7,017 nucleotides of DNA from Candidatus Altimarinota bacterium (GTDB lineage Bacteria > Patescibacteriota > Gracilibacteria > JAHISY01). Numbering within the stretch: the first letter of the stretch is position 1; the number at the start of each line of letters is the position of its first letter. Below are positions 1-5,163 of this stretch, in pieces. A program made the position numbers and the translations under genes. Below the pieces are notes generated by a model that did not search any database, was not told the origin of the DNA, and worked only from the letters and a program-made list of their open reading frames with translations. The stretch is taken from positions 1-7,017 of the forward strand of contig JAGLJE010000099.1 of assembly GCA_023142645.1 (NCBI GenBank), in the 5' to 3' direction.

Positions 1-318
1 GAACCGCTCACACATTCCGAAATTAAAAAAATAGTAGAGTTGCGACTTGGCGATCTAGAGGAAAGATTGCGAGAAAAGGAGATTAAACTTGAATTAAATT
101 CAGCCGCGCTCGATTATCTCGCGGAAAAAAGTTACGATCCGAAATACGGCGCGCGACCGGTTCGTCGGACGATCACCGAAAAAATTGAAGATGAACTCGC
201 TGGACTGATTCTCGATGGAAAGTTCAAAAACGGCGACACGATTCAAATCGGCTTTTCGAAAAAAGTGGGGGAATTGAGTTTTAAAAAGAAAGGGAAGAGG
301 GTTGGGAAGAAAAATTAA
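1..318 (+). CDS. C-terminal end of a ClpB/ClpC-type AAA+ unfoldase (5' partial)
   Basis: The frame is open from the first base, so the gene starts upstream of the window; only the last 105 residues are present. They match the D2-small (C-terminal) domain of Hsp100/Clp ATPases. EPLTHSEIKKIVEL opens the domain, and YDPKYGARPVRRTI (about residues 47-60 of the visible part) carries the sensor-2 GAR arginine that contacts the nucleotide in the second AAA+ ring. IEDELAGLILDGKFKNGDTI follows, as is usual in the family. In the family these hexamers thread proteins either for disaggregation (ClpB) or into ClpP (ClpC). The parts that would separate the two, the N domain, middle domain and any ClpP-binding loop, are outside the window, so no symbol is given. 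The tail ends in a lysine-rich stretch (FKKKGKRVGKKN). The stop overlaps that of the convergent DUF4012 gene. Confidence 0.95.
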   Translation, partial: EPLTHSEIKKIVELRLGDLEERLREKEIKLELNSAALDYLAEKSYDPKYGARPVRRTITEKIEDELAGLILDGKFKNGDTIQIGFSKKVGELSFKKKGKRVGKKN

Positions 319-2381
319 AATTTCCAAACGCTCTCTTCTCCTAAATTTATTTCCCCTTCAAAAATTTTCACATCCGCTTTTTCAACGATTTTCTTGAGTG
401 TGCGGGTTCCATCGCCTGACTGAAATTCACACAAAAAAGAATACTCTTCCTTGAACTTCATCGGCAGGCGGTATCGCAAAATCACTTCTCGTGAAAATTT
501 GGGCTGAACCGTGAGTGAAAACATGAAATAAGTTTTGCCTGCGGAATTTTTTGTTTCTATCCGATTTTTCGGTAATCCTTCCACTTCAATTAATTCACTC
601 CCGAGCGGCACAAAAATTTTAATGAGATCAATATTTCGTCCGCGACCGAGAATTTCTTTCATTTCTTCTGGCAGTCGAATTCCGAAATCTTCCGCTAAAT
701 TTTCCATTCTTCGTTCTTCCGATTCGCTCCACGCGTGCTTACGCAAAATTTTTAATTCATTCACTACTTTTTCCTCCGCCGAAATTTCCGTCGTGTGAGA
801 AATTTCATTAGAACAAAAACGATCCGATTTATTTCCAGAAAGCGAAGTGTTTACTATGAAAAGATAGTCACCTTTTGTTTCCACGAGTTCGTTCGCCATT
901 CCGAACGCGCGTGCAATTTTTTGTAAATTTGGATTCGTGGAGGCAAATTGAATCTCTTTTTCCGCGATTGAATCAAGCGTGATACCTGCGAGTTCTGCCG
1001 CCGGAATTTCCGTGAGTTTGTCGCGGAGGGTTGCCCATACCTCATCCAAAATTTGTTTCGGTTTTTCTGCGCCATCAGTTTTTGTCTCGATTATGAGTGA
1101 GAGGAGGAGGGTGAGATCACTAGCTTCAATTTTCTTCGAAAACCGATCAAGTTTTATCCCACCTGATGCTGCTGCGAGTTTTGTTAAAAAAGTCGAGTTT
1201 ACTGCCGCTACTCCGTCCACGCTGCCGAAACCGGCTTCCTCAAAAAGTGCTGCTGCTGCATCCGCGGAAGTTGGAAAATCGGGGTGGTAATTTGCATCGC
1301 GTAGCCCCCAATTTCCGGTGATGAAACCAAAACCTTCCGGCGGGTTCAAATGTTTCGCGAGTTGCCCGTCGATCTCGTAGACATTTCGAATCTCGAATTT
1401 TTCCGCGAAACCATCATTCAAATTTAAAATTCCGACTGAACCGATGAAGCCGCCAGTTGGACGGATTTCATCCGGATTTTGAAAAAGAATCAAATAGCGA
1501 CGTGGAACCTTGTCTCCCAAAAAATTTGGAAGCTGCGGGAGAACTTCCGTGAGTGGTTGTATGACTTCTAAAAAATAATCTAAACCTCTGTTTGCCTCCG
1601 CCACTTTCGATTGCAATTTGGTCGGTAGTGAATCCGTTTCCACGAGATTCAGCAGCGCGGTGGCACTTTCGAGTTCGCTGATTCCCGCGAGGATTTTCGT
1701 GATCGGGGAGTGAAGCTGTTGCGAAAAAGATTCCACTGGCTGACCCTCATTTACCGCTTGTTGTCGGATTTCCCAATTTGAAAAAGCGAGATTGATTTCA
1801 TTTGCCGCCTCCGCAAATTTTTCGCCGCCGCTCGCGAGTAGTTTTCCCGCTGAAACCAGCCGACTACCAGCCCGCACTTTTTCCGGCTGTGTTTCGAGTA
1901 TCGCCCCCGCACCGCCGAGTACTATTAAGTCTTTTTCCGCCTCTCGTAAGACTTTCACCGCTCTCGCGAAACGGTTTTGTGAGTTTGCGAAATCTCCCGC
2001 CGCGAAACTTTCCGCCGCCATGATTAAATCGCCGATTCCCGAGAAGGTCGTGGAAATCGTGTGTTCTACTGCGTGCTTCCCGCTTCCTAAAATTCCCACG
2101 AAGTTTAAAAGGAAAACTGCTGCGAAAGCCACGAGCATGATTTTTAGTCGCGAGCTTTTTCCCGCTAAATTTTTTTCGGTAGGGAGGTAAATTTCATTTT
2201 CTGAAGAAATCTTCTTCCGCCTTCGAAGATCAAATCGGCGGGACTCAGAATTCACTGCCTTCCGCGCGGAAATTCTTTGTAATCGTAAAACATTCCGCTG
2301 CATTTTTTCCGTGCGCTGGACGACGAGCGGCGAGCTTGCGCGTTTTTTGAGATCGATCAGTTTTTTTCGAGAGTGTTTCAT
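315..2381 (-). CDS. DUF4012-domain membrane protein
   Basis: The product is 688 residues with an N-in single-pass layout. Residues 1-80 are a very basic cytoplasmic tail (25 Lys/Arg), residues about 81-99 (IMLVAFAAVFLLNFVGILG) are the membrane anchor, and the rest is external. A helical region (about 110-290) precedes the DUF4012 core, recognised from RRYLILFQNPDEIRPTGGF (294-312), the VYEIDGQL block (334-341), NWGLRDANYHPDFPTSA (357-373) and VDGVAAVN (388-395). A later block, GDYLFIVNTSLSGNKSDRF (504-522), is also typical of the family. No enzyme activity is established for DUF4012. Such proteins are common in Patescibacteria and also occur in Actinobacteria; an envelope role is inferred from topology. 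The ATG start overlaps the TGA of the upstream gene (ATGA), which implies translational coupling and fixes the start. No Shine-Dalgarno is visible; the bases before ATG are CTCTCTCGAAAA. The gene converges on the clp gene. Confidence 0.93.
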   Translation of the reverse strand: MKHSRKKLIDLKKRASSPLVVQRTEKMQRNVLRLQRISARKAVNSESRRFDLRRRKKISSENEIYLPTEKNLAGKSSRLKIMLVAFAAVFLLNFVGILGSGKHAVEHTISTTFSGIGDLIMAAESFAAGDFANSQNRFARAVKVLREAEKDLIVLGGAGAILETQPEKVRAGSRLVSAGKLLASGGEKFAEAANEINLAFSNWEIRQQAVNEGQPVESFSQQLHSPITKILAGISELESATALLNLVETDSLPTKLQSKVAEANRGLDYFLEVIQPLTEVLPQLPNFLGDKVPRRYLILFQNPDEIRPTGGFIGSVGILNLNDGFAEKFEIRNVYEIDGQLAKHLNPPEGFGFITGNWGLRDANYHPDFPTSADAAAALFEEAGFGSVDGVAAVNSTFLTKLAAASGGIKLDRFSKKIEASDLTLLLSLIIETKTDGAEKPKQILDEVWATLRDKLTEIPAAELAGITLDSIAEKEIQFASTNPNLQKIARAFGMANELVETKGDYLFIVNTSLSGNKSDRFCSNEISHTTEISAEEKVVNELKILRKHAWSESEERRMENLAEDFGIRLPEEMKEILGRGRNIDLIKIFVPLGSELIEVEGLPKNRIETKNSAGKTYFMFSLTVQPKFSREVILRYRLPMKFKEEYSFLCEFQSGDGTRTLKKIVEKADVKIFEGEINLGEESVWKF

Positions 2382-3940
2382 TTTTCGAGAGAGAGTTCAA
2401 TTTTGATTTCATCTACTCCGAAATCCACTCCTGCGAGCACGAAGCGAAACGGTTTCAAAAATGTATTTTCTGAATTTTCCACGCGCATAAAAAAAATATT
2501 TCCGTCTGCGATACCGCTTTCTATGAGAAGATTCTCAAAAATTTTTTCTTCTGCAACGAAACAAATAATCATTTTTTCGAGTGTCTTTTTTTCGCTCGTA
2601 AAAACAAGAAAGTTATCGAGCTTCACAAAATTCAACTCGTATTTCGGGAAGCGAATTTGCGTGATTTTGTGGCTCGCAAAAAGTTCTTCCGAAATTGCCG
2701 ACTCGCTTTTTATTGCGAGTTCGTGACCGGGGGTGGTGTCCGGCAGTGCTACGAGTTTCTCATCCGCGGCGAGTTTTCCGCGACTCGAGATTAATTTTTC
2801 AAGCAAAGCTTCTGATTCTGTGTTTTCGAAAATTCCAAAAAATTCTCCCGAATTTGTTTTCCCGAGCATGCTCGCGTTCTCAAAAATCGGACTTATATCT
2901 TTCGCAAAAGAAATTTCCTTGCCGAACCACTCACGCGTTAATTTCTTCGCTATTCCCTTCAAAAGTAGCGGGAAAGCAGGATTCGTTTTTTCGCTCGCTG
3001 TCAAAAAATGGGAAAGCTGTGCGGTGGAGTTTTTCGTTGCCCAAAAAATTTTCGTATCTTCATTTAAAAAATCCAGTATTTTGAAATTCACTGTCTCTGT
3101 TTCTACAAACAAATTTGAGTGTACGAATTTACCTTTCAGCGCGAGTCGGATGGCAAACTGCACCCCTCCATTTCGCGGGATAAATGTGACTCCGCCGCTC
3201 TCGAAAAAATCGAGGAGAGGGGTCGCGAGTACATTCCGCATCCCGCCGATATTTGAGGTGAAGGTTTGCTGAATCATCTTCTCCGAAAAATACGCGAAGC
3301 CGGTTGAGCGCGGATTAATTTTTCGCACGACTGCTTGAAATGCAGTCGAGTTTTTTAAACTTTTCGAAGAATCGTGAATTACGCGTGCGATTTTTTCCAA
3401 ATCTTTCCGCTCGCTCGCGAGCAGCAAATCATTTCCAAAAAAGGAAAAAGCTAGTTTTCTCGAACGGGGATAAGAATAAATTTTTTGATGGAGATAATTT
3501 TTTTCCGTGAGAGTTTCGTCCGTGAGAGTTTGCGCTGTCAAAAATTCTCGAGCGAGGTTTACATCTGCCACATCCATCACGAGGAGGAAGCGATTAGGGT
3601 TTAAATCCTCTCCAAAAAAAGCAATCCCGATTCGGTTTCGCAGCAGTCCCAAAAATTCTTCTGCGTTCGCGAATCCGAGCGAGTTAAAATTTCCGAGCTC
3701 TACTGGTGGCGGACTTCCCGCGAAAATATTTCGTAAATTCTGCCACTCTGGATTCTCCACATTCGTTTGAATTTCCGCGAAAAAAAGAGTCTCCTCTGCT
3801 GGCAAAATTTTCGCGAGAGAAGGAGGTTGTGAATATTTTAAAAAAAGAAAAAAACCCGTCACTCCTAAAATTCCGAGTGCGAAAAATGTGAGCAAAATTC
3901 CGCTGAAAATATTTCGAGAGTGACAAATTTTCTTTTTCAC
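2378..3940 (-). CDS. Membrane-anchored protein with DUF3352-like features, function unknown
   Basis: The product is about 520 residues from the GTG at 3940. It has a short basic N-terminus (MKKKICHSRN), one membrane helix (about 11-35, within FSGILLTFFALGILGVTGFF) and a large external part. The visible pattern resembles DUF3352 proteins: LPAEETLFFAEI just after the anchor (46-57), FLLVMDVADVNLAREFL (118-134), then a strand-turn-helix unit LAFSFFGNDLLLASERKDLE (163-182) followed by KSLKNSTAFQAVV (193-205). A similar unit recurs near the end (NFVKLDNFLVFTSEKKTLEKM, 437-457), suggesting two related halves. The assignment is by eye and moderate; no catalytic motif is seen. The frame stays open to a GTG at 4024 (548 residues), but that extension would run 50 bases into the conserved C-terminus of pgi. 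The 3940 start has GGGAAG 11 bases upstream and gives a normal signal anchor, so I prefer it. The TGA stop overlaps the ATG of the DUF4012 gene. Confidence 0.88.
   Translation of the reverse strand: MKKKICHSRNIFSGILLTFFALGILGVTGFFLFLKYSQPPSLAKILPAEETLFFAEIQTNVENPEWQNLRNIFAGSPPPVELGNFNSLGFANAEEFLGLLRNRIGIAFFGEDLNPNRFLLVMDVADVNLAREFLTAQTLTDETLTEKNYLHQKIYSYPRSRKLAFSFFGNDLLLASERKDLEKIARVIHDSSKSLKNSTAFQAVVRKINPRSTGFAYFSEKMIQQTFTSNIGGMRNVLATPLLDFFESGGVTFIPRNGGVQFAIRLALKGKFVHSNLFVETETVNFKILDFLNEDTKIFWATKNSTAQLSHFLTASEKTNPAFPLLLKGIAKKLTREWFGKEISFAKDISPIFENASMLGKTNSGEFFGIFENTESEALLEKLISSRGKLAADEKLVALPDTTPGHELAIKSESAISEELFASHKITQIRFPKYELNFVKLDNFLVFTSEKKTLEKMIICFVAEEKIFENLLIESGIADGNIFFMRVENSENTFLKPFRFVLAGVDFGVDEIKIELSLEK
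3504..3531. repeat. Short tandem duplication, 15-base period
   Basis: The 13-mer TCCGTGAGAGTTT occurs at 3504-3516 and again at 3519-3531, a period of 15 bases. In the membrane protein encoded on the - strand this gives QTLTD-ETLTE, a 5-residue duplication in a predicted surface turn. Because 15 is divisible by three, the frame is kept. It looks like a recent local duplication. Confidence 0.6.
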
Positions 3941-3974
3941 GCGAACGGAATCTTCCCAAAAAAATGCGTTTTTT

Positions 3975-5132
3975 TCAATTTCGGGAGAGCAATTTTCGTG
4001 CCAAAATCTTTCCTCGTTCGACACCTGGTTGATCGAGTGGATTTACTTCCAAAATTTTTCCGAGAAAATAAACTTCGAGCATCCAAAATTGCAGCAGTCT
4101 TCCAATTTCAAATTCATTGATTCGTAAAATTTCGAAAGTCGCAAGTGCACGTTTTTTTTCCGCGAGAGATTTCACCGTTGCTTCGAACTCTGCGTGCAAA
4201 ATTTGCTGCATTGATTTTCCACGTAGGAATTGAAACTCGTTCGATGGATTCGGAATCTTGAAATTCGTTGCCGAATTTATTACACGCGTGAAAATAAAAA
4301 ATTTGTCATTCGGTCCATCCTGCCAAAGTTGTAATTTCGAGTGCTGGTCGGTTGCGCCGATTGCAATTTCCGGTGTGATTCCCACGCGGTAATTTTTTCC
4401 AATTGATTCCGCGAGGAGTTGCTCCCACCATTTCGCGAAAGATTCGAGCGCGTTCGAATATACGCAAAAAGTTGAGATGTTTTTCCCGCGCCGAAATTCC
4501 GCAGCATGAATTTTCGCGAATTCAAAAGCTTTCTTTGTTTCTGCGGAAGCAGTTCCTTCCAGAAGTTTCCGTAAATTTACTCCTGCGAGCGCGGCGGGGA
4601 GGAGTCCAGCATTTGAAAAAATCGAAAACCGTCCTCCTACCCTTTGCAGGATTTCGAAAGCCGTGAATTTTTCGTGAGTTGCGAGTTTCCGTAAAAATCC
4701 GGAATCGGGGTCGGTGACTGCAACGACCTGCTTCCTCCAATTTTTTCCCAATTTCTGTTTCACCACAAAAAAGTTCGCGATGGTTTCGAGTGTCTCTCCG
4801 GATTTCGTAATTACGATCACGAGTGTTTTTTTCCAATCTAGTTTCTCAAAGATATGCGCGTTTTTTTCCGCATCGAGATTGTCGAGAAAGAAAAATTCGG
4901 GTGAATTTTTTTTTGCGAGTGCGGAAATTAAAGTTCGCGGCGGTAATGAACTACCGCCGATTCCGAGAATCAAAATTTGTCTCCACATTCGATTCGCGCG
5001 TGCGAATTTTTCAACTTTGGTGAAATTTTGTGAGGAGAGATTGGAAAATGCTGGAGGGCTTTTTTGAAATTCAGAAAAGATTTTTGTGTTCGCGGAAGTT
5101 TTTTGCGAAATGTTGGTGAATTCGACTTTCAT
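3975..5132 (-). CDS. pgi: Glucose-6-phosphate isomerase
   Basis: This cytoplasmic enzyme interconverts glucose 6-phosphate and fructose 6-phosphate. The 385-residue product carries the sugar-isomerase signatures in order: GIGGSSLPPRT (57-67) and TKSGET (109-114) for phosphate binding, VGGRFS with Arg168, QLLAESIGK with the likely catalytic Glu242, GATDQHSKLQLWQDGPNDK with the ring-opening His264, and NPLDQPGVERGK (364-375) ending in the conserved active-site Lys375. All expected catalytic residues are present, so it should be active. It is shorter than typical bacterial PGI (about 445 residues or more), mainly by a reduced N-terminal part. It starts at ATG 20 bases after the lepA stop, with no Shine-Dalgarno; the bases before ATG are TTTGTTTTGTAAAA, and an inverted repeat lies just upstream. 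The gene contains a run of nine A (4906-4914) in the AKKN codons. The stop is TGA. Confidence 0.97.
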   Translation of the reverse strand: MKVEFTNISQKTSANTKIFSEFQKSPPAFSNLSSQNFTKVEKFARANRMWRQILILGIGGSSLPPRTLISALAKKNSPEFFFLDNLDAEKNAHIFEKLDWKKTLVIVITKSGETLETIANFFVVKQKLGKNWRKQVVAVTDPDSGFLRKLATHEKFTAFEILQRVGGRFSIFSNAGLLPAALAGVNLRKLLEGTASAETKKAFEFAKIHAAEFRRGKNISTFCVYSNALESFAKWWEQLLAESIGKNYRVGITPEIAIGATDQHSKLQLWQDGPNDKFFIFTRVINSATNFKIPNPSNEFQFLRGKSMQQILHAEFEATVKSLAEKKRALATFEILRINEFEIGRLLQFWMLEVYFLGKILEVNPLDQPGVERGKILARKLLSRN

Positions 5133-5143
5133 TTTTACAAAAC

Positions 5144-5163
5144 AAAGAGATTTTAATCTCTTT
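5144..5163 (-). other. Perfect inverted repeat over the lepA stop, upstream of pgi
   Basis: The arms AAAGAGATT and AATCTCTTT are perfect 9-base complements around a 2-base centre (8 pairs with a 4-base loop in practice). The lepA stop codon lies at the centre. In the mRNA the hairpin is followed by the T-rich GTTTTGT and then the pgi ATG 12 bases after the stem. With only two G-C pairs it is too weak for a confident terminator. It could be a weak terminator, an mRNA processing site or a local control of pgi translation. Confidence 0.4.

Noticed and set aside
1242..1262. GCT-rich trinucleotide run in the DUF4012 gene.
   Set aside because: It encodes an ordinary alanine-rich helix (ADAAAALF) at a conserved DUF4012 position; no repeat expansion is implied.
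2733..3272. Long open frame on the + strand opposite the DUF3352-like gene.
   Set aside because: It is low-complexity Ser/Phe/Lys sequence, a mirror of the codon bias of the real gene. The same holds for + strand frames at 979-1290, 1792-2190 and 5586-6020 and the - strand frame at 4522-4836.
3975..3977. Possible UGA-to-glycine recoding, as in Gracilibacteria and Absconditabacteria.
   Set aside because: TGA closes pgi directly after its conserved C-terminus and closes the next gene at the ATGA overlap. The genes make sense with the standard bacterial code.
5144..5163. Inverted repeat read as a rho-independent terminator.
   Set aside because: The stem has only two G-C pairs and the following T tract is broken by G, so it is kept only as an unassigned structure.
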